A program made the translations under genes and the position numbers. From Bacilli bacterium (lineage in GTDB: Bacteria > Bacillota_I > Bacilli_A > RFN20 > CAG-826), in NCBI GenBank assembly GCA_035326105.1, contig DAOKYO010000001.1:682001-746000 (forward strand): DNA of 64,000 nucleotides. Reading direction: 5' to 3'. Under the pieces are notes generated by a model. The model ran no database searches. It saw only the letters and a list, made by a program, of their open reading frames with translations, and was not told the DNA's origin. Positions 31,168 through 40,650 of this stretch are shown here, piece after piece. The stretch's first letter is position 1. Each line of letters begins with the position of its first letter.

Positions 31168-31810
31168 TTTAATTGGCAATGGTATTCTCGAATCGCTATA
31201 CATGACGATTGTTTCGACTCTAGCCAGTTATTTGATTGGACTTCCCTTAGGAATTATACTGACTTTGACCAACGGCAAAAAAGGACTCTATCCTAATAAA
31301 GCCCTCTATCGCGTGTTGGATGTTATTATTAACGTCGGGCGTTCTGTTCCCTTTTTGATCTTAATGGTGGCGATTATACCATTAACCCGACTAGTCGTCG
31401 GGACAGCTATCGGTGCCAGTGCGACGATTGTTCCGCTTACGGTGGCCGCAATACCTTTTATTGCTCGCCTGGTGGAGCAGTCGCTTGATGAAGTGGAACA
31501 TGGTGTGATTGAAGCAGCCGAAGCTATGGGAGCAAGTCCCTGGCAAATAATAGTTCACGTTTATTTAAAAGAGGCGATGCCAAGTTTAATCTTGGGAGCG
31601 ACGATTGCGCTTACTACCATTCTTGGCTATTCGGCGATGGCAGGATTTGTCGGCGGCGGTGGTTTAGGAGCGATAGCCATCAACTATGGGTTCTATCGGT
31701 ATGATAAACTTATTATGTTGGTTACGGTTGTGCTATTGGTCATCATCGTCATTGTTTTTCAAAATACTGGGCTGTGGATCAATAAAAAATATGACCATCG
31801 CCATCAATAA
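31148..31810 (+). CDS. metI: Methionine ABC transporter permease MetI
   Basis: A 220-residue permease with five membrane helices. ATG 31148 follows AAGGAGG by 6 bases, inside the end of metN; a longer frame from 31112 is out of place. The MetI motifs are visible: GNGILESLYMTIVSTLASYLIG, INVGRSVPFLILMVAIIPLTR and the EAA loop EAAEAMGASPWQIIVHVYLKEA that docks MetN. Metal-free and substrate-binding by MetQ. metQ follows after 18 bases. Confidence 0.95.
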   Translation: MDPKIINLIGNGILESLYMTIVSTLASYLIGLPLGIILTLTNGKKGLYPNKALYRVLDVIINVGRSVPFLILMVAIIPLTRLVVGTAIGASATIVPLTVAAIPFIARLVEQSLDEVEHGVIEAAEAMGASPWQIIVHVYLKEAMPSLILGATIALTTILGYSAMAGFVGGGGLGAIAINYGFYRYDKLIMLVTVVLLVIIVIVFQNTGLWINKKYDHRHQ

Positions 31811-31828
31811 AATTGAAAGGAAAAAAGT

Positions 31829-32635
31829 ATGAAAAAAACTGTTTTATTTGCTTTATTATTACCGCTTACTCTAACTTCCTGCGGAGGAAGAGATTATCTG
31901 CTAAAAGACGGTCAAACAGAAATTACAGTAGCGGTATCTCCAACCCCTCATGGAGTAATTATGGAGAGAGCCGCTGAAATTTTGGAAGAAGAGGGTTACA
32001 CGGTTAATATAAATGTCTTCACTGACTATGTGCTTCCGAACTTAGCTACCGAATCAGGAGAGGTTGCGGCCAATTACTTCCAACACTTGCCTTACCTTGA
32101 AGATTTCAATAGAAACAATAAGACGCACCTCGTATCAGTGGTAGCGGTTCATTATGAGCCACTCGGCATATATGCTGGAGCAAAGAGTGATCTTGGAAGT
32201 GTTGAAAGCGGCGATACAATTGCCGTGCCCAATGACACGACGAATGAGGCCCGGTCTTTGCTTCTACTTGAAGCTCAAGGGTTGATTACTTTGAGACAGG
32301 GAGTCGGACTAGAGGCTACAAAATTAGATATTATCGATAATCCACTCAATCTCGACATTGTGGAATTGGCGGCCGCTCAAATAACCAATGCTCTTCAGGA
32401 TGTTGATTTTGCGGTTGTCAACGGCAATTACGCCTTGGCCGCCCACCTTCCTTCCGCGCTTGTTTTGGAAAGTAATGATTCATTAGCGGCAACAACTTAT
32501 GCCAACTTACTGGTCGTAAGAGATGGCAATCAAAATCATCCCGCGATTAAGGCTTTGGCGGACGTTTTGACCAGCGAAGCCATCAGAGACTTTATCGTTG
32601 ATACCTTCGGTGACGCGGTTGTGCCTATCTTTTAA
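31829..32635 (+). CDS. metQ: Methionine-binding lipoprotein MetQ (NlpA family)
   Basis: Substrate-binding lipoprotein of the methionine importer. Signal peptide with lipobox Leu-Thr-Ser-Cys at Cys18. The NlpA fold is shown by ITVAVSPTPHGVIMERA, NLATESGEVAANYFQHLPYL, PLGIYAG, IAVPNDTTNEARSLLLLEA and DVDFAVVNGNYALAA, all family blocks that line the methionine site. 268 residues is normal. AAAGGAAA precedes the start by 7 bases. Last gene of metNIQ; terminator follows. Confidence 0.95.
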   Translation: MKKTVLFALLLPLTLTSCGGRDYLLKDGQTEITVAVSPTPHGVIMERAAEILEEEGYTVNINVFTDYVLPNLATESGEVAANYFQHLPYLEDFNRNNKTHLVSVVAVHYEPLGIYAGAKSDLGSVESGDTIAVPNDTTNEARSLLLLEAQGLITLRQGVGLEATKLDIIDNPLNLDIVELAAAQITNALQDVDFAVVNGNYALAAHLPSALVLESNDSLAATTYANLLVVRDGNQNHPAIKALADVLTSEAIRDFIVDTFGDAVVPIF

Positions 32636-32650
32636 AAGCCTTTAAAAATG

Positions 32651-32692
32651 ATACCCCAAATCTATTACTGATAGAAGCGGGGTATTTTTTTT
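32651..32692 (+). terminator. Terminator of metNIQ
   Basis: Stem ATACCCC/GGGGTAT with inner TCTAT/ATAGA pairs, then seven T. Confidence 0.85.
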
Positions 32693-32700
32693 ATAGATTG

Positions 32701-32729
32701 TTGATATGTTAGAAGAATATCGCTATAAT
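32701..32729 (+). promoter_or_regulatory. tRNA-Leu promoter
   Basis: TTGATA (32701-32706), 17-base spacer, TATAAT (32724-32729). Confidence 0.78.
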
Positions 32730-32767
32730 TAAACCCGCTGAATAAGGTGGTCTATTTTCAGCCCTAT

Positions 32768-32852
32768 GCTCTGATGGCGGAACTGGCAGACGCGCTAGAC
32801 TTAGGATCTAGTGGGGAAACCCGTGCAGGTTCGATTCCTGTTCAGAGCACCA
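32768..32852 (+). tRNA. tRNA-Leu (TAG)
   Basis: Class II tRNA with a long variable arm (TGGGGAAACCCG). Acceptor GCTCTGA pairs with TCAGAGC, anticodon loop CTTAGGA gives TAG, reading CUA and CUG. Discriminator A, CCA encoded. Confidence 0.94.
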
Positions 32853-32894
32853 AAATGAGTGCTTGATTACTGGGTAATCATACAATAAAGTGCA

Positions 32895-32929
32895 AAGCCC
32901 CAAGAAAACATAAAATTCTTGGGGCTTTT
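32895..32929 (+). terminator. Terminator after tRNA-Leu
   Basis: Twelve-pair stem AAGCCCCAAGAA/TTCTTGGGGCTT followed by TTGCTTT. Confidence 0.82.
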
Positions 32930-33038
32930 GCTTTGTATAAAAGAGTATCAAAAGCTCCCTAAAAATTAATTTATAAGCGTTTATCAACAAGTATAATACT
33001 TTATTTTTTTATGATATTATTTAGATACTGGTGACAAA

Positions 33039-34394
33039 ATGAAAAATAAACGCAAGAGAATTATCTGGACGATACTAGGTGTTTTCGGAATATTTATTTT
33101 GGTCGTTGGGATTACGGCAATGAGTACATACGGGCTCATAAATGCAATGCCGCTAAATCAAACTGGATTTAGTTTAGAATCTAATGTCACTATTCATAAG
33201 AGTGAAGCTTCAATGAATGGCTCTTGGTGGGGGCATAACCAGAAAAAAATGGCGAGTATTGGCAGTACTGTTTTTTCTTCCGAACTCCACAATGAAAACT
33301 ATTTTTCTTTCCCGGAGAGTGAAGAGCATCCCAATACGGCGAGTCTCAACTATTTTGATGGAACGAAATTTATCACATTTCAGGAAAATATACCGACGAG
33401 AAATGCTCCTAATGTCATAACGGATGAAACTCGTAACTTGGTATATTATTTTGCGATTGCTCCCAAAGGAGAACATGGTCTAGATAGTCCTTGGTCCAAC
33501 TCGGCGATGCAAAACTATACCATGATGTACGTCTATGATTTTGAACCTGTGACAAAGCGGATAACTCTCAACCGAGTTGAAGAAATAATTCGTCCTGATT
33601 ATTTTGAAAATGGCCAAATTCGGGCGGGCGTGGACATGGATAGAGATGGTAATATCGCTTTTGTCTATGGAACATATGACAAGAAAATTGAGGTATATTT
33701 TTTTGATGTCAACCAAGCATTATGGTCACATATGACATATACCGGTTTAGAAGATGGAATGATGTATGCTTATGTTGAAATGAGTAGTCTTAGCAAATTT
33801 GATGTTTTGGTCGAAGAGGATTATTCCGATCTAGAACACCCAAATTCAATGTACTTTTATACAAAAATGTTTTCTTATAATGAAGGCATTTGGGCAGAAA
33901 AAATGATTGTAGATTATCGGGATCATCCCAATGCCGATTTTATCAATAATACCCATTTTGTTGAAAACAGCAGTTTTGCCCAAATTGATAATGTTTTTCA
34001 TATCATTACTGTTTCTTTAAAAAGTTATGCCGATGAAATAAAATATTTTCAAATTGAAAATGGTGAACTTACGGAGAGAAAATTACCTTTTGGCAATGGC
34101 AAAGCGGAGTATAAGATGGTTCGGGTTATCGAGGTAAACGGAAATATTTTCTTTATTACGATAAATGATTTCGGGCAGCTGACAATTTATGATAATAATG
34201 GCACCAAACAATTTCAAATTGGTTTTTTGACTTGGAAAACATTTCGCATATATGCCCATTCATTTGGAACAAAATTAGCGGTAATGACCTTTCCCAGCAG
34301 CAGTGACAAAAGCAAGAATGATGATACTTTTTCACCTAATGGCTTTGGATATGAAACAATGAGGGCCAAGTTCTTTCTTCTTGAAAAGAAATAA
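33039..34394 (+). CDS. Membrane-anchored extracellular protein, beta-propeller-like, unknown function
   Basis: A 451-residue protein with one N-terminal membrane helix (residues about 9-31, IIWTILGVFGIFILVVGIT) after a basic start, so the rest is probably outside the cell. The exterior part is made of repeated short strand-turn-strand units rich in aromatic residues and Asn/Asp (for example IAFVYGTYDKKIEVYFFD, FHIITVSLKSYADEIKYF, NGNIFFITINDFGQLTIY), which suggests a WD/sialidase-like beta-propeller. No catalytic motif is recognised. It is transcribed alone before a LysR gene. I do not recognise the family. Confidence 0.65.
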   Translation: MKNKRKRIIWTILGVFGIFILVVGITAMSTYGLINAMPLNQTGFSLESNVTIHKSEASMNGSWWGHNQKKMASIGSTVFSSELHNENYFSFPESEEHPNTASLNYFDGTKFITFQENIPTRNAPNVITDETRNLVYYFAIAPKGEHGLDSPWSNSAMQNYTMMYVYDFEPVTKRITLNRVEEIIRPDYFENGQIRAGVDMDRDGNIAFVYGTYDKKIEVYFFDVNQALWSHMTYTGLEDGMMYAYVEMSSLSKFDVLVEEDYSDLEHPNSMYFYTKMFSYNEGIWAEKMIVDYRDHPNADFINNTHFVENSSFAQIDNVFHIITVSLKSYADEIKYFQIENGELTERKLPFGNGKAEYKMVRVIEVNGNIFFITINDFGQLTIYDNNGTKQFQIGFLTWKTFRIYAHSFGTKLAVMTFPSSSDKSKNDDTFSPNGFGYETMRAKFFLLEKK

Positions 34395-34545
34395 TTTGTT
34401 TGTCTGTTTTTAACTTTAGAATAAAGTTATATATGTCTGCTGACTTAAAATCCTTTTTTTATGTTTTCCTTTGTGCTAAAAAGATTGTGAAGTAATCGAC
34501 TTTTTTCGTCAATCATGGAAGAAAGTCGTTGAAAGGAAATTGCAT

Positions 34546-35427
34546 ATGACCTTTTTACAGATGAAATACTTTATTGCTGTATGCGACAATGGTTCACTTA
34601 ATCTTGCCAGCAAGCAACTCTTCATTACGCAACCAGCGCTCACTAATGCGATAAATCAATTGGAGAAAGAGTTCAATCTTCAATTATTTAATCGAACAAA
34701 CCACGGGCTTACCTTGACAAATGAAGGGGAGTTTTTCTACGAAAAAGCTAAGTCTATAATTGAAGCGACATCGGAACTTGAGAAAGATCTCGATGGCTTA
34801 TCCAAACAAAAATATACGATTCGAATCGGTGTTCCCCCCATGATAGGCTCATTCCTATTTCCCAAAATATACAGTGGCTTTATGCAGGAGCATCCCGATG
34901 CCAAGTTTGAAATTTGGGAAGAAGGTTCATTGAGCATCCGGAAGAAAATTCAGAATAAAACCCTCGATATTGGTTTTTCGATTCTTAATGATACGCATAA
35001 TGAACACTATAAGAAAGAAGTCATTTTGGAAAGTGAATTTTTATTCTGTGTTTCAAAGGATAATCCGATGGCCAAGCAGGCTGTCTTGACCGTTCAAGAT
35101 ATAATCGACCAACCGATTATTCTCATGAAGGAAGGATTCTACCAAAATCAACTCATCAATAATATGTTTGCTGACTTCAACAAGAGTCTGAACATCATTC
35201 TTGTCTCCTCGCAATTATCGGTTATCCGAAACTTTGTCAAAGCAAATGCCGGAGGGGCCTTTTTGATGAAAGAATTGATTGATCAAGATGATAATTCGAT
35301 TATCGGCATCCCTTTGCAGGAGCCGTTGAAATTAACCATCGGTCTTATTTGGCAAAAGAATGCCACGCTTCATAGCGGAGCTATAGAATTCATCAAATAT
35401 CTTAAAGCTTTCAAAAAGCAGTTATAA
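34546..35427 (+). CDS. LysR family transcriptional regulator
   Basis: A 293-residue LysR-type regulator. Residues 1-60 are the winged helix-turn-helix (QMKYFIAVCDNGSLNLASKQ, ITQPALTNAINQLEKEFNLQLF), followed by the dimer helix; residues about 90-290 are a two-lobe ligand-binding domain (IRIGVPPMIGSFLFP, LDIGFSILND). ATG 34546 is used because AAAGGA lies 8 bases upstream; the frame from TTG 34540 would put the start too close to it. The next gene is on the same strand, not divergent, so the usual LysR target cannot be inferred by position, though the membrane hydrolase 100 bases downstream is a candidate. Confidence 0.93.
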   Translation: MTFLQMKYFIAVCDNGSLNLASKQLFITQPALTNAINQLEKEFNLQLFNRTNHGLTLTNEGEFFYEKAKSIIEATSELEKDLDGLSKQKYTIRIGVPPMIGSFLFPKIYSGFMQEHPDAKFEIWEEGSLSIRKKIQNKTLDIGFSILNDTHNEHYKKEVILESEFLFCVSKDNPMAKQAVLTVQDIIDQPIILMKEGFYQNQLINNMFADFNKSLNIILVSSQLSVIRNFVKANAGGAFLMKELIDQDDNSIIGIPLQEPLKLTIGLIWQKNATLHSGAIEFIKYLKAFKKQL

Positions 35428-35454
35428 ATAAAATTTATACACTATAAGAATGAA

Positions 35455-35490
35455 AAACGCCTTTTTTTGTAAAAGAGGGCGCTTTTTATT
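35455..35490 (+). terminator. Terminator after the LysR gene
   Basis: Stem AACGCC/GGCGCTT enclosing an A/T-rich loop, then TTTTTATTTT. Confidence 0.62.
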
Positions 35491-35526
35491 TTCGCTTGAA
35501 TATAATTAGTTTGAGGGAGCGCTTAC

Positions 35527-37509
35527 ATGGAAAATAATATAAATACGAAACATCCCGTAAAAAAGTTTTTAAATAAGATGGGAAAACCGGGAATATGGAC
35601 AACTATTCTTTTGGTTATCATTTTTATTTCATCCTTTTTTGCCAGTATGATCCAAAGCAATTGGGGATCAGTTAAGGTTAACACAGTTTATTTTGAAGCT
35701 CGGGACAGTCAGGTCGTGGCCTACGATATGTATACGCCGAAGACCGCAACAGAAGATAATAAGGCGCCTTTAATCGTCATTATTCCCGGCTTTCAACGGT
35801 CACGGGAGACCCAGGGACATCTAGCCATTGAATTTGCCCGCCGCGGCTATGTAGTCATCAATATTGATCCCTACTCACAGGGCGACTCAACCTCTTCGAA
35901 AGGGACGCAAGGCTCCGCCATAGCAACGATTGAAGGATATGGTTCTTTTGATTTGATTGATTACATCTATGATAACAGCGAAGTATATCCATTTATCGAC
36001 AAAACGAAAATTGGCGTTACCGGTCATTCCGCCGGGGGTAATGCCGCCTATCAAGCGGCCGTCCATTTTGGTCAGGAAGCAGTTAACAACAACGGGGTTT
36101 CGAAAGTTAATTCGGTTTATATATCCGGTTATGTAATTTCGATTAATTCCTCGATTGCCTACTCCAAATCCAATATGGGAATGGATTATGCCCTTTATGA
36201 TGAAGGAGCGTTTCGGAATCAAGAGAATCCGGATGCCCCGGCCGGTTATAGCAAATCGGATATGTCTTGGGCAGTTGAATCGCATACTTTTGTTAATTCG
36301 GGATTAGAAAAAGCCGGGTTACCGACGATTCCAAATTCGGAGCAAGTGGAAATTGGAAGAATATACGGTAATCCCAATTTAAAGAATATGCGGCAAGTTT
36401 TTAACACCAAAGTCATTCATGCGTTTCAGCCTTATGATACAAAGGCAAATACAGCGATGATTGATTTCTTTGAAGTGGCGATGAATTTCTACAATGATTC
36501 AATTGCCCCGAGCAGTATGGTGTGGATATATAAAGAGGTTTTTACAACAATCTCCTTAATCGCCAGTTTAGGAATGATCGTGCCAATTGCAATGCTGTTT
36601 TATCGCATTCCCTGGTTTAAAAAAAGCCGGCAAGCGCCGATTTATAACACAAAGAAGAGAAGTTGGGGAAGCATTGTCAACTATTTGGTGGTATTTGCAA
36701 TTACGGCGACATTTGCGGCTTTAACCTACCTTCCGAGCGCCAAAATGACGCTGACGCTATTCCCGGAAGCCAGCGCCTCACAGAATACTTGGTTTTTTCC
36801 GCAAAGAATGAATAATGCGGTTGCGGTTTGGGCGGTTTTGTCGGGAATATTTGCCATCGGTGTTTTCCTGATAAGCCAATACTTGAATCGCTATATCCAC
36901 AAGCGTTTTGATCATATTGAGGTCAGTCAGTCCAAAATGATTGAAACATGGGGAATCAAAACCGGTTGGGTTAATGCCCTAAAAACAATAATTATTGGTG
37001 TTGCCGTTGCTGCTGTTTACTTCGGAATACTGATGCTCATATTTGCAATTTTCCATGTTGATTATCGGTTGCTGTTCATTATGGCCGCCCGGCCACTTAA
37101 TGGTAAGGTGCTGATTCAATTATTGATGTACTTTCCTTTATTCTTTATATTCTATCTATCAAATTCCATTCGCGTTAATGGCGGGCAAATGCGGGGAGCC
37201 TTGCCCGAGTGGGCAAAGTTGGCTTTAGCCGGATTAATGAATATCGCTGGATTAACCATTATTCTTCTAATTCAATATATTACTTTTGTGAGAACGGGAA
37301 CAATTGCTTTTACCGAACTCCCCGACGGAACCACCCAATGGCTTTACGTCAACATTCTCTTTACTCTAATTCCAGTGATGTTCTTGATGCCTTTCTTCAA
37401 CCGTTGGTTCTATAAGGTATCGGGCAATTCCTATTTAGGTCCAATTATTATTTGCATAATCTTTGTCATTATGAGTCTAAACAACTCAGTGGCATATATT
37501 CCATTATAA
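35527..37509 (+). CDS. Alpha/beta hydrolase fused to a polytopic membrane domain
   Basis: A 660-residue protein with an unusual layout. Residues about 21-42 form a first membrane helix, then an alpha/beta-hydrolase domain at about 55-300 with LIVIIPGFQRSRETQGHLA (oxyanion loop), RGYVVINIDPYSQGDS and the nucleophile elbow GHSAGGN (Ser168). Residues about 335-660 contain about eight membrane helices. The hydrolase domain should face outside. GAGGGA lies 8 bases before the ATG. Followed after 15 bases by a lipoprotein gene. Such fusions occur in uncharacterised Firmicutes proteins, and substrate is unknown. The catalytic Asp and His are not certain: candidates lie in HAFQPYDTKAN. Confidence 0.75.
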   Translation: MENNINTKHPVKKFLNKMGKPGIWTTILLVIIFISSFFASMIQSNWGSVKVNTVYFEARDSQVVAYDMYTPKTATEDNKAPLIVIIPGFQRSRETQGHLAIEFARRGYVVINIDPYSQGDSTSSKGTQGSAIATIEGYGSFDLIDYIYDNSEVYPFIDKTKIGVTGHSAGGNAAYQAAVHFGQEAVNNNGVSKVNSVYISGYVISINSSIAYSKSNMGMDYALYDEGAFRNQENPDAPAGYSKSDMSWAVESHTFVNSGLEKAGLPTIPNSEQVEIGRIYGNPNLKNMRQVFNTKVIHAFQPYDTKANTAMIDFFEVAMNFYNDSIAPSSMVWIYKEVFTTISLIASLGMIVPIAMLFYRIPWFKKSRQAPIYNTKKRSWGSIVNYLVVFAITATFAALTYLPSAKMTLTLFPEASASQNTWFFPQRMNNAVAVWAVLSGIFAIGVFLISQYLNRYIHKRFDHIEVSQSKMIETWGIKTGWVNALKTIIIGVAVAAVYFGILMLIFAIFHVDYRLLFIMAARPLNGKVLIQLLMYFPLFFIFYLSNSIRVNGGQMRGALPEWAKLALAGLMNIAGLTIILLIQYITFVRTGTIAFTELPDGTTQWLYVNILFTLIPVMFLMPFFNRWFYKVSGNSYLGPIIICIIFVIMSLNNSVAYIPL

Positions 37510-37524
37510 GGAGGAAACCACATT

Positions 37525-40500
37525 ATGAAAAAAATAAGTTTCAAACCAATTTGGAGTCTACTTGCCGTGCTTACGTTAGCGTCTTGCGGTGGCAAAGGAA
37601 CAAGCTCGCAAGGTAATTATTTTATTGTTTCTTTTGATACTGGAAGCGGCGGTACGGTTATTGAATCACAGTCGATAAGAAATGGTGGCTTGGTCACAAG
37701 ACCAAATGATCCTGAGCGGCCGGGCTATGTGTTTGCGGGCGACTGGTTAAATGGCGATTTCCCGTGGGAATTCGATGTTGACATAGTGACAAGTAATTTA
37801 ACGCTTGTGGCTGAATGGCTCGAACTATCAAGTAGCCCAAGTAATATATCCGTTACCGATGAACCATTTTCCTCAATTCTCACCTGGCGGCAAACGGAAG
37901 CCCAAAATCAAACTTTCGTTGTCGCGCTGAAACCGGTGGATGGGGCAAATTATACGGTTATTGAAGGCGATATAAGCGTTGATACGAGTGATGAACTTAA
38001 CACTGTTACCTTTACTCCGGACGTTATTCCCGAAGGCGGAGCCTACTATGTAAAAGTTTCATGCGGTGGGGAGGAAGTTATCAGTGATGAATTAATTCTA
38101 TCGGGCGAGGGATTGCCAGCTAATCCATATATCGTTGATGAGATAAGCGATATTCAAGCAATATTATCGGATACGACCCATACATATGACGACAAGAATT
38201 ATTTACAATATAATGATATTGCTTCAACAATAACTAGTCCTCTTGAAATATCTAATAGTTTAAAATCAACATTTTCCGGTCAATATGATGGAGGAAATCA
38301 TAGCCTTTCATTTACTGGCAATGGCGGACTCTTTCATGAAATTACAGCGACCGGTGCTGTCAAAAATCTTGTCATCGATTCCACAACGCAATTATATGCG
38401 TCGGAAGCAAATACCTATCCAATTGGAGCTATAAGCGATATTAATAATGGATTAATTGATAACGTCACATCGCGCGCATTACTGGAGGATAATCACCTTC
38501 AAGGCGACCTGCCGGTTTTTGAAGCAGTAGATACCGCCGATCACTCAACTGGTGCCGGGGGACTTGTCGGCATCAATGGTAGCAGCGGAATTATTCGCAA
38601 TGTAACCATATCCGGTTCAGGAGCAGTTAAGGCTGGACGAGGAATCGGCGGGGTGGCGGCCTATAATATGGGTTTGATTGAACATGCCACGGTTACGGCG
38701 ACTCTTCCTGCGGGAAATCAAGCCAATTCGGCCAAATCATCAAACACCTACTCTTATGCGGGCGGCATTGTCGGTTTTAACTTTGGAACCATTCAATATG
38801 TTTCCGTTTCCGGACGAGTTTTTGCTCAAAGTGCTTATGCCGCTGCCGGCGATGGCAATGAAGGTAAAAATATCGGCTTTGGCGGAATTGCGGGTTATAA
38901 CGAAGGATTGATTTCTAACGCAGCCTTTGCTAGATCAATGTCCTCCAAGGAATTTATCGCCAAATCCCGGGCAACGGAACTAAGCGATGCCGCGAATAAT
39001 TTGGGCGTTGCCTCAATTCATGGCGATATGTATGTCGGAGGCATCGCCGGCATAAATGCGGGAGAAGTTTCATCGTCTTATGTGGGCGGCGCGCTTATCG
39101 GCGGTCGCGATTACGTCGGCGGAGTTTCCGGCTTAACAACGGCCGGTTCTAATATTCATAACACTTATGTTTTTGCCGAAGTGGCTATTAAAGATGATGG
39201 CGGACTGAAAGTCACATCTGCTAATACGAAGACAACCGCCACAACCTATGCGATTGCTTCCAATGGCTACGATACCAATACGACCTTTGCTAAAGACTTG
39301 CTAAACAGCGAAAGCGGAAGCACTTGGATTCCAGGTGATGTTGCCAGTCCCGCCTTACCATCTTTTACAGCCGATGATTGGAGTTTGGTCGGTAGTCAAT
39401 TTACGGAAAATGGAACCTTGTTATGGCAACAGGGAGCAGTTACTGGAGTCAATATTACTTTAGAAACGCTCGCTCTTCCCTTTGGACAACAGACAACCCT
39501 AGAATATAGCGTTCTTCCGTCTTCGGCACCTGATCAATTAACGGTTTGGACATCTTCAGACGATACGATCGTTGAAATCGTCGGCGAAGGAATCATTAAA
39601 GGAATTGGCGTTGGCAGTGCAACCATTACCGTTACTACTCGCGATGGTGGGTTTACCGATTCGATACTTGTAACCGTTGAGGATTATATTCATATCGCCG
39701 AAGTAAATGTTTCCTCAGAGATAACTTTGCCGGAGCCGAATAATTCAGCGGATCGGCCTGAAATCGAAATTGGGACAGTCTTAAACTTTACAGTGGAAAT
39801 TCTACCTGAAGACGCTGATTATCAAAGCTATGTTCTTGATTCTTCAAATTCTCGAGCCGTTGTTAATGGCAATGAAGTGGAGTTTGTTTTAGGAAGTGGC
39901 GCTGGTAATGTATCGATAACAATTAGTTTTGAAGACTCATCATTCCAAGATCTCGAATATCGGTTTAAAACTGTCGCCGCTTCTATTCCCCCCGTGGATA
40001 CACCAATTAGCGAGGTGGTTGTAACCTCTGATGAATATCAATTGCCGACGGTCAACAATTCGGAAGACCGAAAAGAAATTGAAGTTGGGACGATGTTTAC
40101 ACTTACAGTTAATATCGCTCCCGAAAATGCCAGTAATAAAAATTACTCTGTCGTTTCATCGCAGACAGGAAGAGCCACCGTTGATGGCTTAACGGTTTCG
40201 GTTATCGGCGTAGGGAATTTTTCGATTAAAATCCTTTTCGAAGACACTTCAGTTGGTAGTTCCGGATTATTGGAGTATCGCTTTTTAGGAATCAATGCTC
40301 CTACTCCCGAAGGGCTAGAATATGCTGTTTCTTCACCATCACTTGAGGGTTTAGGCTATGCTCTTCCCTTGGCAAATGGAGGAGCGGAGACTAAAGTAAC
40401 GTTAGAGGGAACACCAACTTTCTCAATTCTAGTAACTATTACTAGTGGAGAGGTTACGACCTTTAATGCCGATTCATCAAATACGCGGGCAATCGTTACT

Positions 40501-40632
40501 TATGAACTAATAGATAGTGTTTATGTTGTAACCGTCGACCCAGTTGAAAGCAATATTGGCGCGTTTACTATTACAATTAACATTGATGGAACTGAATATA
40601 ATTATCGCTTTGGTAGCACCGCTATCGGTTAA
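37525..40632 (+). CDS. Large surface lipoprotein with InlB-type, GLUG-like, Big2 and three C-terminal repeats
   Basis: A 1035-residue lipoprotein (Leu-Ala-Ser-Cys, Cys21) displayed outside. Domain order: an InlB B-repeat/Listeria-Bacteroides type repeat (about 32-95, RPGYVFAGDW, LTLVAEWLE); a fibronectin-like segment (about 100-195); a beta-helix of GLUG-like repeats (about 285-560, for example GAGGLVGINGSSGIIRNVTI, YAGGIVGFNFGTIQYVSVSG, YVGGIAGINAGEV); a Big2 domain (about 645-720, VWTSSDDTIVEIVGEGIIKG); and three tandem repeats of about 90 residues (about 722-813, 828-920, 930-1030), each ending EYRF or NYRF. Likely an adhesin or glycan-binding protein. No catalytic domain is recognised. 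Probably co-transcribed with the membrane hydrolase 15 bases upstream (AGGAGG). Confidence 0.8.
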   Translation: MKKISFKPIWSLLAVLTLASCGGKGTSSQGNYFIVSFDTGSGGTVIESQSIRNGGLVTRPNDPERPGYVFAGDWLNGDFPWEFDVDIVTSNLTLVAEWLELSSSPSNISVTDEPFSSILTWRQTEAQNQTFVVALKPVDGANYTVIEGDISVDTSDELNTVTFTPDVIPEGGAYYVKVSCGGEEVISDELILSGEGLPANPYIVDEISDIQAILSDTTHTYDDKNYLQYNDIASTITSPLEISNSLKSTFSGQYDGGNHSLSFTGNGGLFHEITATGAVKNLVIDSTTQLYASEANTYPIGAISDINNGLIDNVTSRALLEDNHLQGDLPVFEAVDTADHSTGAGGLVGINGSSGIIRNVTISGSGAVKAGRGIGGVAAYNMGLIEHATVTATLPAGNQANSAKSSNTYSYAGGIVGFNFGTIQYVSVSGRVFAQSAYAAAGDGNEGKNIGFGGIAGYNEGLISNAAFARSMSSKEFIAKSRATELSDAANNLGVASIHGDMYVGGIAGINAGEVSSSYVGGALIGGRDYVGGVSGLTTAGSNIHNTYVFAEVAIKDDGGLKVTSANTKTTATTYAIASNGYDTNTTFAKDLLNSESGSTWIPGDVASPALPSFTADDWSLVGSQFTENGTLLWQQGAVTGVNITLETLALPFGQQTTLEYSVLPSSAPDQLTVWTSSDDTIVEIVGEGIIKGIGVGSATITVTTRDGGFTDSILVTVEDYIHIAEVNVSSEITLPEPNNSADRPEIEIGTVLNFTVEILPEDADYQSYVLDSSNSRAVVNGNEVEFVLGSGAGNVSITISFEDSSFQDLEYRFKTVAASIPPVDTPISEVVVTSDEYQLPTVNNSEDRKEIEVGTMFTLTVNIAPENASNKNYSVVSSQTGRATVDGLTVSVIGVGNFSIKILFEDTSVGSSGLLEYRFLGINAPTPEGLEYAVSSPSLEGLGYALPLANGGAETKVTLEGTPTFSILVTITSGEVTTFNADSSNTRAIVTYELIDSVYVVTVDPVESNIGAFTITINIDGTEYNYRFGSTAIG

Positions 40633-40650
40633 GAAAGAAGAATTTAAATT

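Noticed and set aside
32651..32685. ATACCCC...GGGGTAT resembles a copper operator
   Set aside because: The arms are 21 bases apart with an inner paired stem and a T run, so it is the metNIQ terminator. No metal gene is near.
32808..32990. Minus-strand frame of 60 codons crossing tRNA-Leu
   Set aside because: It reads through the tRNA and its terminator on the opposite strand and has no ribosome site; another tRNA shadow.
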